Shown here piece after piece: positions 24,498-32,842 of a stretch of 57,067 bases of DNA. The stretch is from Deltaproteobacteria bacterium (GTDB taxonomy: Bacteria > Myxococcota > JADLHZ01): NCBI GenBank assembly GCA_020848545.1, contig JADLHZ010000001.1:1-57067 (forward strand), read 5' to 3'. The notes under the pieces were generated by a model. The model ran no database searches, was not told the DNA's origin, and saw only the letters and a program-made list of their open reading frames with translations. Both the position numbers and the translations under genes were made by a program. Positions within the stretch are counted from its first letter, which is position 1. Every line of letters begins with the position of its first letter.

Positions 24498-27305
24498 ATG
24501 TTCACTCGTTCAACAACGCTCACGATCGCAGCCACGCTGGCGTTCGGCGCCTGTACGCCCGCGCGAAAGCTCGCCGACTCTTCCGATGGTCTGGCGCCGA
24601 CCAGCACCGTGCAGTCGCAACGTATCACCGGGCGCGCCCTTCTCGTCGCGCCGATCGCGAACGCGCATGTCACGGTGTTGCGCCTCGCTGCGGCCACGCC
24701 TGACGAGCCGATCGCCGAGACGATGACGAACGACAAGGGCGAGTTCGATCTCGAGCTTCCCTTCGCCACGAACGGCGACCTGCTCGTCCAGGTTCTCGGC
24801 GACCGCGGAGGCTCGACGCTTGAGCCAGTGACTGGCGTGGCGCCGATTTCGCTTTCCGAGAACGACCGCCTCGCTGCACTCGCCGTGGGCACGAAGGTCG
24901 GCGACCAGATCACCGTGATGATCAATCCCCTTTCCACCTTGGTCGCGGCGCGTAGCGTGGCCGAGTTCCGCTCCGGCGCGCGCCTCGGCGACGCCTACAA
25001 GAAGAACGTGGACCTCTTCTCGGCACACTTTCGCACCGCTTCGCCGTGGCTCGCCGCGCCAGTCGATCTCACAGCGGGCTCTGCGCCCGGGCTTGCGACC
25101 GGCGTCATCGCGGGCCTCGTCCTCATCGGTCTGTCGCAACACGCGCTCGAGCTCGGCAGTCGCGCGGACGTGAACGACGTCTCTATCGTCAACTCGCTCG
25201 TCCTTTTGCGCCTGCTCGTTGCGGACCTCCAAGACGGCATCTTCGACGGCAAGAACGGCGAGACGCCGCTGAAGGTTGTCGGGAACGTATTCATCGACGC
25301 CGAAACGACCCGCTTGTCGCTCGCAAAATCGATCGAGAGCTGGCTCGACTCGCCCGCGAACAAGACGGCGCTCACAAAGCGCGACGTTTCACAGGTGACC
25401 TCGGCCATCCGCGAGGATCTTTCCGAGCTCTACCCCGCAGCCGAGACGCCGCCGCAGGAGATCCCGGAGACGCAGCAGTCGGGCGCTCCTCCGGCCATCA
25501 CCATCACCTCGCCGCAGCCAAACCAGACGCTCGGAACGACCGACCTTGTCTCGGGCTACGTCGAAGACGCCGACAGCGTTTCGTCCTTCACGCTGCTCCT
25601 CGATGGAAAGCACATTCTCATTCCGCTCGACACGAGCACCCCGACGAAGTGGTCTTTCGCCTTCCCTCCCGATCTCGACACCGGAAGCCACGTGCTTCAG
25701 GTCACGGCACTAGACGCCAAAGGCAACCAGAGCAGTAAGCAGGTGGCCTTCGCCTACGACAAGACGGCTCCGAGCGTGTCGCTCGTTCAGTGTTTTGCGC
25801 CCGACGACCGGGTGCGCGCTGCAACGGTGACCATCGGCGGCGCGACCTATGCAAATACGACGACCATGGGCTCGTGCGTCGAAGGCGCGCTCAGCGACGG
25901 GTCGCAGAATTTCTACACCTACGCCGATCTTTACGAGGAAGGCGGCGAGCGCGCACCGTTCATCGCGCTGTCGACGACCGATACGGCGCTCGCCTCAGCG
26001 ACCTACGTCGTCAAGGTGAACGACGCCGTTGTTCGGACGGCAACGCCGCTGCCGACAGCGCAGGGACCTGCCGCGACGCACATGATCACTCTTAGCAGCG
26101 CCTTTCTCGGGCTCGGCGCCACGAGTGTGCATGCGGCTGACTCAATCGCGGTGGAAGTGACCGCCACCGATGCGAGCGCCAACTCGTCGACACGTATCTT
26201 TCGCTTTCACCTGACGCTGATTCCAACGCCGCTCTTCATCCAAGAGCAGCCCACGGACGCCGTGTCGAGCCTCGTCTCGCACACGTTCGCGGCGAACAAC
26301 GTCCAAGAGCTTTTCCACCAGACGTTCTCCTACCCGACCCCAGGCCCATGCGGGTCTTACTACTGTCAGGGTTTTGCCGAGTCGCTCATCCACGTGACGA
26401 AGTTCTTCGTCGTGAACGTCTCGTCGCGTCCACTGGCGATGGCGTTTGACTGGCCGACTGCAGTCTCCGGCTCGATGAGCCTTCAACGCTCGGCGTTTCG
26501 CACGTACATCATCAGTAACCCGAAGGCGTATGCGCTCGGTCCGAGTCCGTGCGCCGAGATGACCGAGGTCGACTACTTCGAGGACTACGGCTCGTACGTC
26601 CCGAACTACGCGACGCAGACCTGCGTTTCCATCGCGAACAACTTCAAGCGAGGCAAGAACACCGAGTCGTTGCAGTTCACCCCGGTCATCGCGGTCTATG
26701 AACAGCCGGGGAACGTCCGCGTGACGGGATCGCCGGTCACGATGAGCCCGGGCAAGCAGTATTCGGTCGTCATCGCCATGTACAACCTGAGCGTGGCCCC
26801 CTACCCTACCCAGCTCGTCAACACGCAGTACCCGCCGCGCGACAAGGGCCTCAATATCGGCAGCGCCTACATCGCGGCCTACGGCAGCAACTTCTCGATC
26901 AGCTACTCGGCGCCCACACAGATCGCCGACGAGAACGGCTTTCTCGGGGTCAAAGGTATCCTGTGGAACTCATCGACGTCGCTCTACTCGAACTTCCGCG
27001 GCTACATCGGTCACGAGAACTGGTACGTGCCGTGGCCCGAGACCGGCGTTAACCGCACGCACCTCGTGCGCTCCGGGAACTCGAACTACCGTTTCAGCCC
27101 CGTCGTCTTCGAACACTCGCTGACGTTTTCGAGCAGCGTGAAGTGGAAGGCCACGACGGCAATGAGCGCTGCGGACCCGCTCTTTGTGGGGACTGGCGAC
27201 CACCAGCCGGTCGCCACCCTCTCCTCCCACTCGACAGTGATGCCGCAACCGAACGTCTGCCCGTACCAGAACCCGCTCTGCAACGCGGACATGACGGGTT
27301 GGTAA
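24498..27305 (+). CDS. Second giant surface lipoprotein, paralogue of the one at 20819
   Basis: The ATG at 24498 has GGAG 8 bp ahead and yields a lipoprotein signal ending AFGA-C19. The domain plan follows the protein at 20819: regulatory-like beta domain (ALLVAPIANAHVTVLRLA, ETMTNDKGEFDLEL), helical domain (VTGVAPISLSENDRLAALAVG and NPLSTLVAARSVAEF), Ig-like repeat (SPQPNQTLGTTDLVSGYVED, GSHVLQVTALDAKGNQSSKQ), then a long beta-rich region. Shared phrases such as DLQDGIFDG/DLCDGVFDG show descent from one ancestor. Cysteines are fewer here. A role in surface contact or pilus interaction is inferred from its operon. Confidence 0.65.
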   Translation: MFTRSTTLTIAATLAFGACTPARKLADSSDGLAPTSTVQSQRITGRALLVAPIANAHVTVLRLAAATPDEPIAETMTNDKGEFDLELPFATNGDLLVQVLGDRGGSTLEPVTGVAPISLSENDRLAALAVGTKVGDQITVMINPLSTLVAARSVAEFRSGARLGDAYKKNVDLFSAHFRTASPWLAAPVDLTAGSAPGLATGVIAGLVLIGLSQHALELGSRADVNDVSIVNSLVLLRLLVADLQDGIFDGKNGETPLKVVGNVFIDAETTRLSLAKSIESWLDSPANKTALTKRDVSQVTSAIREDLSELYPAAETPPQEIPETQQSGAPPAITITSPQPNQTLGTTDLVSGYVEDADSVSSFTLLLDGKHILIPLDTSTPTKWSFAFPPDLDTGSHVLQVTALDAKGNQSSKQVAFAYDKTAPSVSLVQCFAPDDRVRAATVTIGGATYANTTTMGSCVEGALSDGSQNFYTYADLYEEGGERAPFIALSTTDTALASATYVVKVNDAVVRTATPLPTAQGPAATHMITLSSAFLGLGATSVHAADSIAVEVTATDASANSSTRIFRFHLTLIPTPLFIQEQPTDAVSSLVSHTFAANNVQELFHQTFSYPTPGPCGSYYCQGFAESLIHVTKFFVVNVSSRPLAMAFDWPTAVSGSMSLQRSAFRTYIISNPKAYALGPSPCAEMTEVDYFEDYGSYVPNYATQTCVSIANNFKRGKNTESLQFTPVIAVYEQPGNVRVTGSPVTMSPGKQYSVVIAMYNLSVAPYPTQLVNTQYPPRDKGLNIGSAYIAAYGSNFSISYSAPTQIADENGFLGVKGILWNSSTSLYSNFRGYIGHENWYVPWPETGVNRTHLVRSGNSNYRFSPVVFEHSLTFSSSVKWKATTAMSAADPLFVGTGDHQPVATLSSHSTVMPQPNVCPYQNPLCNADMTGW

Positions 27306-27359
27306 GCGTGTAGAAGGTTTCCGACCTCAAAAAATTTTTACATTCGACCGGCCGGAAAC

Positions 27360-27486
27360 TTGACTAAATTCCGGGCGCATTTATGAGTTGAACATGAGTG
27401 AAATTTTCCACTCAGCTTTTGACAAACTCTCGGCGAACGAGTGCGCGAGTCAGTTCGCTCACTCGTCCGCAATGTTTCCGTCGAGT
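27360..27486 (+). promoter_or_regulatory. parAB promoter region with clustered GAGTG/CACTC motifs
   Basis: TTGACT (27360-27365), 16 bp, TATGAG (27382-27387) is a fair promoter. Downstream are repeated GAGT-type elements on both strands: an inverted TGAGTG...CACTCA near 27394-27413 and an inverted ACGAGTG...CACTCGT near 27436-27468. ParA proteins with a DNA-binding N-terminus bind their own operator, so these are candidate ParA or ParB sites. No classical parS palindrome was seen. Confidence 0.4.
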
Positions 27487-27584
27487 CATCGAGCAACTCT
27501 CCCGCAAACAGTCATCCGCTACTTCCGCTCAGAGCACAAAGAATCATGCAACCCATCGTCGACCCACGCACCCGAGGTGAAGCA

Positions 27585-28649
27585 ATGAAGAGCACCGCCG
27601 AAGTACTCGAACTCACCGGCATCCCGCGCGAGAAGCTCTACTATCTCGAAGACTGCGGTCTTCTGAAGTCCAAAAAGACAAAGCGTGGCTCGCGCGAAAC
27701 CCGCGAGTGGCACGACGGAGACATCGACCTCATCAAGCGAGCCTGGACGTACATGTCCGAAGGCGTTCGAGTGAAGACGGCATTCGAGCGGGCCAAGAAG
27801 GAAGTCGAGCAGCGCAATGCCGCACTCGACGCCGCCCCCTCCTCTTCCATGATCTACACCTTCGCCAACCAAAAAGGCGGCGTCGGAAAAACCTCGCTCT
27901 GCTTTCACCTCGCAGGCGCCTTCGCGGACACGAACAAGCGAGTGCTCGTCATCGACCTCGACCAACAGGGCAACCTGTCGAGCGCGCTCATCGACGACAT
28001 CTACGCCACGCGCGGTACGATCGCCGACCTGTTCCTGCACGACGCGGACATCAACGACCTCATCATCCCGACGAAGACGGACGGCGTCTGGCTCATCCCC
28101 GCTAACCTCGACTTCTCCACCGTTGACATGAAGATGGCCGGCGACAAATACGCCGACGAGATTCTGCAGCAGAAGCTGAGCTCAATCATCGAGCCCTTTG
28201 ACGTCATCCTCATCGACGCCCCACCCTCGCTTGGCATCGCCACACGCGCAGCACTCAACGCCGCGCACGACCTAATCATCCCGGTCGAATGCCAAAAATG
28301 GAGCGTCATCGGAACGAAGCACCTGGACGCCGCTGTCACCCAAATCAAGGCGCGCTCGAATCCGAACCTGCGCCTCGCGGGCTATCTCATCAACAAGTAC
28401 AAGTCGGCACGCACCGTCGAACAGCAGTACAGAGAGACGCTCATCCGCCGTCACAAAGAGCTGATGTTCAAGACCGAAATCAAGGACACGGTGGCCTTCA
28501 CGGAGGCCGCCGCCGTCTCTCAGCCAATCACCCGCTACAAGAAGAAGTCGGAAGAGTCGCAGGTCATCGTCGCCCTCATGCGCGAGATGACCGAGCGCTA
28601 CCTGACGCGGGAACAAGAACAACAGAGCAGCGCGAAGCGAGTGGCTTAG
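27585..28649 (+). CDS. parA: ParA partition ATPase with MerR-type N-terminal domain
   Basis: ParA drives plasmid segregation by ATP-dependent binding to nucleoid DNA. The ATG at 27585 follows GAGG at 7 bp; longer starts add only non-protein-like sequence. The N-terminal 75 residues form a MerR-like helix-turn-helix (TAEVLELTGIPREKLYYLED). The ATPase follows with a deviant Walker A KGGVGKT (about 100), VLVIDLDQQGN (Walker A') and VILIDAPPSLG (Walker B). The 354-residue length and DNA-binding N-terminus place it in type Ia, which also autoregulates the operon. ParB1 follows after 31 bp. Confidence 0.92.
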   Translation: MKSTAEVLELTGIPREKLYYLEDCGLLKSKKTKRGSRETREWHDGDIDLIKRAWTYMSEGVRVKTAFERAKKEVEQRNAALDAAPSSSMIYTFANQKGGVGKTSLCFHLAGAFADTNKRVLVIDLDQQGNLSSALIDDIYATRGTIADLFLHDADINDLIIPTKTDGVWLIPANLDFSTVDMKMAGDKYADEILQQKLSSIIEPFDVILIDAPPSLGIATRAALNAAHDLIIPVECQKWSVIGTKHLDAAVTQIKARSNPNLRLAGYLINKYKSARTVEQQYRETLIRRHKELMFKTEIKDTVAFTEAAAVSQPITRYKKKSEESQVIVALMREMTERYLTREQEQQSSAKRVA

Positions 28650-28680
28650 TCCGTAACCCGGAACGAAGAAGGAGCGTCCA

Positions 28681-29592
28681 ATGGCAAAGAAGAACTTCGC
28701 CGCAGAGGCCGAGCGCGACGCATCATTCACGTCGCGTGCGTTTGAAACTTCGGTCGTCGACCGACGCATTGAAGGGACAACCCGCCTAGGCGGCGCCGTC
28801 ACCGTCAGCCTCACTCGAATCGAACGAGATCCAAATCAAGTTCGACAAGAGATGGACCTTGGCTCCGACGAAATGAAGGAGCTCGCAGAAAGCATCTCTG
28901 CTCACGGCATCCTTCAACCGCTCACAGTCTTCTACGACCGCCCAGCCGAGGTTTACCGCATCATCAGCGGCGAGCGTCGCTACCACGCCGCCAAGCTTGC
29001 CGGTCTGGAGTCGGTCCCATGTCTGGTTCGCGATCGGCCGCCAACCGGAGCCGAGATCACGCAGCTCCAGCTAATTGAGAACCTGCACCGAAAGGGCATG
29101 TCGCCGCTTGACGAAGCGGCAGCCTACCGAGCCCTCAACGAAAGCCACAACCTCAAGCTCGACGAGATCGCCAAGCAAGTAGGGAAGTCGAAGGCACACG
29201 TTTCTAAGGCTTTGAGGCTCTCAAACCTGCCGGACGACATCAAATCCGCAGTTTCGACGTCGAAACAAGGAGAAAACGCCTTATCTTTCGAGCACTTATA
29301 CGAAGTAGCAAAGAAAACCTCCCCCGATGAGCAGCGAGCCCTGTTCGAGAAGATTAGGACAGGCGGCCTGAACGTTCGTGAGCTGAGAAAAGAAGTCGAA
29401 GGGGAGAAGAAACCGGCCGGTGGGCGTCCCAGGTACATATCGCACAAGTACTCGGATCCAGAGGGCGAGTTCTGGCTCGTCGTGCATTTCAAGAAGACCA
29501 AGGCATCGCCCGCAGACGTCGAGCTGGCACTCAAGAAGGCGCTCGCCGATGCTCAACGCGCACAGCAGCGCGCTCGAGCCGCCAATGGGTGA
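28681..29592 (+). CDS. parB: ParB partition protein (copy 1)
   Basis: ParB binds a centromere site and spreads as a CTP-dependent clamp. It shows the CTP-binding motif GERRYHAA (about 98-105) and ENLHRKGMSP (about 129-138). A helix-turn-helix follows (DEIAKQVGKSKAHVSKALRLSNLP). The C-terminus YSDPEGEFWLVVHFKKTKAS (about 259-278) is shared with ParB copy 2 but not copy 3. It is cotranscribed with parA and lies directly before the iteron array, so its site may be nearby. The overlap of the next open frame (29589) is not considered real. Confidence 0.92.
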   Translation: MAKKNFAAEAERDASFTSRAFETSVVDRRIEGTTRLGGAVTVSLTRIERDPNQVRQEMDLGSDEMKELAESISAHGILQPLTVFYDRPAEVYRIISGERRYHAAKLAGLESVPCLVRDRPPTGAEITQLQLIENLHRKGMSPLDEAAAYRALNESHNLKLDEIAKQVGKSKAHVSKALRLSNLPDDIKSAVSTSKQGENALSFEHLYEVAKKTSPDEQRALFEKIRTGGLNVRELRKEVEGEKKPAGGRPRYISHKYSDPEGEFWLVVHFKKTKASPADVELALKKALADAQRAQQRARAANG

Positions 29593-29598
29593 CATTTA

Positions 29599-30031
29599 AT
29601 ATGTACCTCACGCGACGAACCGAGGCTGTCGCGCTGAATCCTTCAGCGTTTTCGTCGCGTTCTCCCGCCCGAGATATGTACCCCCGACGACGTTCTGTCG
29701 CTGCCCGAGGCGGCAACTACGAAGAGGACAACGCTCAGCTCTTCTATAACAGCGCTGAAGAAGCGGGCGTCATATGTACCCGTGGCGTCGACGTCTCTCA
29801 CGCCGCGGATTCACTACCGATTTGGATATGTACCGCCAACGTCGCTCACTTCGCTGCTCGCCAATCCCAGATATGTACCCGATGTGCCGAGAGCGACCGG
29901 GCAGGGGAGCGTCTCTGCGCCGTATGTACCCGCGACGTTCGCGATGTGTACCGCCAACGTTCCGCATATGAACCTGTGACGTCGTGCGTATGTACCCATG
30001 ACGCCGGTTTTATGTACCCCCAACGTTCGTC
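29599..30031 (+). repeat. Iteron array, probable vegetative origin (oriV)
   Basis: Ten copies of an [AG]TATGTACC core start at 29599, 29674, 29772, 29826, 29871, 29922, 29944, 29966, 29988 and 30010. The last five repeat at exactly 22 bp, two helical turns, with consensus RTATGTACCCNNNACGTTCG. The upstream five are spaced 45-98 bp. They lie between parB and rep, where plasmid iterons bind the Rep initiator. An AT-rich melting region is not obvious. The open frame across the array is taken as chance. Confidence 0.85.
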
Positions 30032-30131
30032 GTCGCATTCTCGGAAAGCGCTGAGAGCCCCGGCATCGCTCAGCTTTTTGCAGTTCGCAAACGCTCGCTT
30101 CGAGAGGCCTATGCTTCTGAATACGATCTTT

Positions 30132-30172
30132 AAAGACATCACCACATGCATTGCGCGGGTGGTGTTGTCTTT
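30132..30172 (+). promoter_or_regulatory. Attenuator-like hairpin in the rep leader
   Basis: AAAGACATCACCAC (30132-30145) and GTGGTGTTGTCTTT (30159-30172) pair over 14 bp with one mismatch and end in T-rich sequence, a rho-independent terminator shape. It stands 27 bp before the rep ATG, so readthrough would set Rep level. A candidate promoter is TTCGAG-17 bp-TACGAT just upstream, which would place the hairpin very early in the message. Confidence 0.45.
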
Positions 30173-30199
30173 TTCGCTGAAGCTTCAAGGGGAAAGACC

Positions 30200-31690
30200 A
30201 TGACCACGGACCAACACGCACGCTCAGTCGTCCGTTCAGAGCTCAACATCGAGCGCTTCATGTTCTGCGTGACGAGTCGGTACACGAAGAACTCGCACCG
30301 AGTTGAGCGCGCTGTTGTCGACGCCAACGGCAACGTGAGCCTCAACGCAGTCACGGTGGGTAAGATTGCCGACAAGGAAGTCGGCGTCCTTCGCATCTTC
30401 GACCTGAAGATGATCTACGCGCTGCTGAAGCTCTGGCAAGACGCCGGACGCCCCATCAACGCCGACGTCGCCTTCGCCGTCCACGAGCTCGCAGTGCTTC
30501 TCGGTCTTTCGTGGAGCGGCAAGTCGTCGAATCTCATCAAGCAAAGTCTTCAGCGGCTGCGCTTCGTCCCGATCGAGTGGGAGAACTCCTACTACACGAA
30601 GAGCTCGGACACGACCGAGAAGCTCGTGAGCGGCTTTACGGTTCTCAGCCAACTTTCGATGCATCACCGCGCGCAGGGCAGGGGAAAGCCATCGACGAAG
30701 TGCAGCTTTCAGTTCGAACCGCGCCTCACTCGCAACTTGCTCGAAAACTATTCGAAGCCCCTGCGCCTCGACGAGATGCTCAAGCTCGAGAGCGAGATCG
30801 CGCTGATGCTCTACACTCGTCTCGACCTGTTCTTGGCGAACAACCTTTCGCTCGAGAAGAACCTCTCGAAGCTGATCAACGACCTCGGACTCGACATCAA
30901 CGCGTACCCGACGCCGTCAAAGCGCAAGCAGCTCTTCGAGCGCGCAGTCGAAGAACTAGAAGGGTGCGAGCTCAGCACCGGGGTCATCTCCGAGATTCGC
31001 CTGGAGCAGAATGCTGACAAGAGCGATTTCAAGCTCATCGTCAAGAAACGCGCGCGGGCGTTGCAGCTCGCGCCCTCGCCGGGGATGCCACCTAAGGCGC
31101 CGGAAATCGTCGAAGCGATTCCGGGCAGCGACGGTGCGCTCGATGCTTTGATAGCCCGAGGCGTTTCGCCTTTGGTGGCCCGAAACCTCGTCGAGAAGTT
31201 TCCGCCTGAGAGGATCGAGCGGCAGATCGCACACTTTGATTGGCGCACAAAAAATCGATCCGGCGAAACGAAGAACGGTGGCGGCTGGCTCAAGAACGCA
31301 ATCGAGGGCGACTACGTGCCACCAGACGACATGCTGAAGAAAGAGAAAGCGAAGGTGGTTGCTGCCGACCAGCTTCGTATTCAAGAGGAGGAGCGACGCA
31401 GGTCTGAAGCGGAGTTGTTCGAGGAGATGAACGCGCGCCAGAAGGCCGGGATCGCGCCCGAGAAATGGGAGCAGTGCATCGCCGAGCTGCGAACGCTCGG
31501 CGTTTCACCAATCGCGCTCGGCACAGTGCAGCAGCTCGTCATTGGCGAAGTGGGGGAGGGGAGGGTGGTCCTCGAAGCCACGAGCAACCTCACGCTGGCG
31601 CTGTGTCGCGAGGATTACGGCGAAGCGCTGCGCGAAGCCGTGCGCCGCGTCTTCGGTGATGTCGAACTCGGCTTGCGCCTGAGCGCGTAG
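30200..31690 (+). CDS. rep: Plasmid replication initiator (Rep)
   Basis: The ATG at 30200 has AAGGGG at 8 bp. The 496-residue protein is consistent with an iteron-binding initiator with winged-helix domains: residues 1-290 (FVPIEWENSY, LDEMLKLESEIALMLYTRLDLF, SKLINDLGLDINAYPTPSKRK) have the alternate helix and strand pattern of the RepA/RPA group. The C-terminal 200 residues form a charged region not needed by minimal initiators. Being directly behind ten iterons and followed at 13 bp by a second parB is the strongest evidence. The precise family is not certain. Confidence 0.75.
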   Translation: MTTDQHARSVVRSELNIERFMFCVTSRYTKNSHRVERAVVDANGNVSLNAVTVGKIADKEVGVLRIFDLKMIYALLKLWQDAGRPINADVAFAVHELAVLLGLSWSGKSSNLIKQSLQRLRFVPIEWENSYYTKSSDTTEKLVSGFTVLSQLSMHHRAQGRGKPSTKCSFQFEPRLTRNLLENYSKPLRLDEMLKLESEIALMLYTRLDLFLANNLSLEKNLSKLINDLGLDINAYPTPSKRKQLFERAVEELEGCELSTGVISEIRLEQNADKSDFKLIVKKRARALQLAPSPGMPPKAPEIVEAIPGSDGALDALIARGVSPLVARNLVEKFPPERIERQIAHFDWRTKNRSGETKNGGGWLKNAIEGDYVPPDDMLKKEKAKVVAADQLRIQEEERRRSEAELFEEMNARQKAGIAPEKWEQCIAELRTLGVSPIALGTVQQLVIGEVGEGRVVLEATSNLTLALCREDYGEALREAVRRVFGDVELGLRLSA

Positions 31691-31703
31691 GGAAAACGAC
31701 GAC

Positions 31704-32579
31704 TTGGAAACCATCGTCAACGAAATGGACATGGCCAATGCAGCGCATGAAGCGCCGGTCGTCAACGCGATGCACGAGATTCCGCTCGAGCTCGTTCAGC
31801 CACCCGCACGGCAGGTTCGGCTGTGGATCGATCCCCATTCGGTCGCGATCAAAGAGCTGGCGGCGAGTATTCGTAGCCACGGCCTCCTCAATCCCTTGTC
31901 TGTGTTCGCCGAGCACGGGTTCTATCGCATCATCGCTGGAGAGCGCCGCTATCACGCAGCGAGACTCGCCGGACTTGAAACCGTTTCGTGCCTCGTTCAC
32001 CCGGCGCCGCGCACCGAGTCGGAGCTCTGGGAACTCCAACTCGTCGAGAACGTTCAGCGGGAGGACCTCTCGCCGATAGAGGAGGGGACTGCCTACCGCG
32101 AGCTGAACGAACGCTTGGGGCTCACGCTCGACGTGATCGGCGAGAGGGTAGGGAAGTCGAAGAGCTACATCTCGCGCGCTATCTCAATCGCGAGATTGCC
32201 CGAAGATATCAAGCTCACGGTTGTGCGCTCGCAAGAGGAAGGACGTGCGGCCATCCCGTTCGAACATCTCTCTGAACTGTCGAGCGTTCATGATCCCTCT
32301 GCTCAGCGCCGGTTGCTTCAGCGCATTATCGAATTTCGACCAACGGTGCGCGAGCTGCGCGCCGAACTCCGCGCCAACGAGAATGACGATCGCAAGCGGG
32401 GCAGGGAAGGGTGGTCATCGACCAAGTTCTCCGATCCGGAGGGTCAGTTCTTTGCGATGCTGCACTTCAAAAAGAAGAACATCACCCCAGATGATATCGA
32501 GCGCGCGGCGCAGAAGATCCTCGACGATGCGCGTCGGGCGAGGATGCGCGGTGGCGCGGGAGGAGCTGGAAGCAGCTAA
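31704..32579 (+). CDS. ParB partition protein (copy 2), paired with rep
   Basis: It has GERRYHAA and ENVQREDLSPIEEGTAYREL, the ParB CTPase core, and a helix-turn-helix (LDVIGERVGKSKSYISRAISI). The C-terminus FSDPEGQFFAMLHFKKKNI resembles ParB copy 1, so the two are paralogues. The start is either TTG at 31704 or the ATG at 31725; neither has a clear ribosome site, and the TTG is kept because AGGG lies upstream. It follows rep by 13 bp, so it is likely expressed with Rep. It may spread on the origin or control copy number. Why two related ParB proteins are kept is unknown. Confidence 0.85.
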   Translation: METIVNEMDMANAAHEAPVVNAMHEIPLELVQPPARQVRLWIDPHSVAIKELAASIRSHGLLNPLSVFAEHGFYRIIAGERRYHAARLAGLETVSCLVHPAPRTESELWELQLVENVQREDLSPIEEGTAYRELNERLGLTLDVIGERVGKSKSYISRAISIARLPEDIKLTVVRSQEEGRAAIPFEHLSELSSVHDPSAQRRLLQRIIEFRPTVRELRAELRANENDDRKRGREGWSSTKFSDPEGQFFAMLHFKKKNITPDDIERAAQKILDDARRARMRGGAGGAGSS

Positions 32580-32758
32580 GACAACGAGTTCGCTTCTGGG
32601 GCTATTTGAGTCGATGAATGCCGTAAGAATCGAATGAAGCCGTATCGACACTGATCGAACACCCGTTAGTGCTCGCAAAGGCAAGCTGGGCTGAATAATT
32701 CGTCGATAGCCGTACGCTTGCGTCCACAGTTGTCGTTTAGCTTGTGTAGGAAATAATC

Positions 32759-32783
32759 ACGGCGTCATAGAAACGGACGCCGT
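32759..32783. promoter_or_regulatory. Hairpin or operator upstream of the methyltransferase operon
   Basis: ACGGCGTC (32759-32766) and GACGCCGT (32776-32783) are perfect 8-bp arms with a 9-nt loop, without a T-run. It is 60 bp before the methyltransferase start and could be an operator that delays nuclease expression, as in other restriction-modification systems. Confidence 0.35.
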
Positions 32784-32842
32784 CAAGTGCGCTGGGCATC
32801 TGTGTAAGAAGAACCCAGGCGAGCCAGAGGAGGTAAGAAGCG

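Noticed and set aside
27306-27584. Canonical parS site
   Set aside because: No TGTTTCACGTGAAACA-like palindrome was seen by eye here or near the other parB genes.
29599-30031. CRISPR array
   Set aside because: Repeat cores are short and degenerate, five are tandem at 22 bp with no spacers, and no cas gene is near.
29589-30203. 204-codon open frame through the iteron array
   Set aside because: It is created by the repeats themselves (recurrent M/C-Y/T-P motifs from TATGTACC), has no protein family character and overlaps parB and rep.
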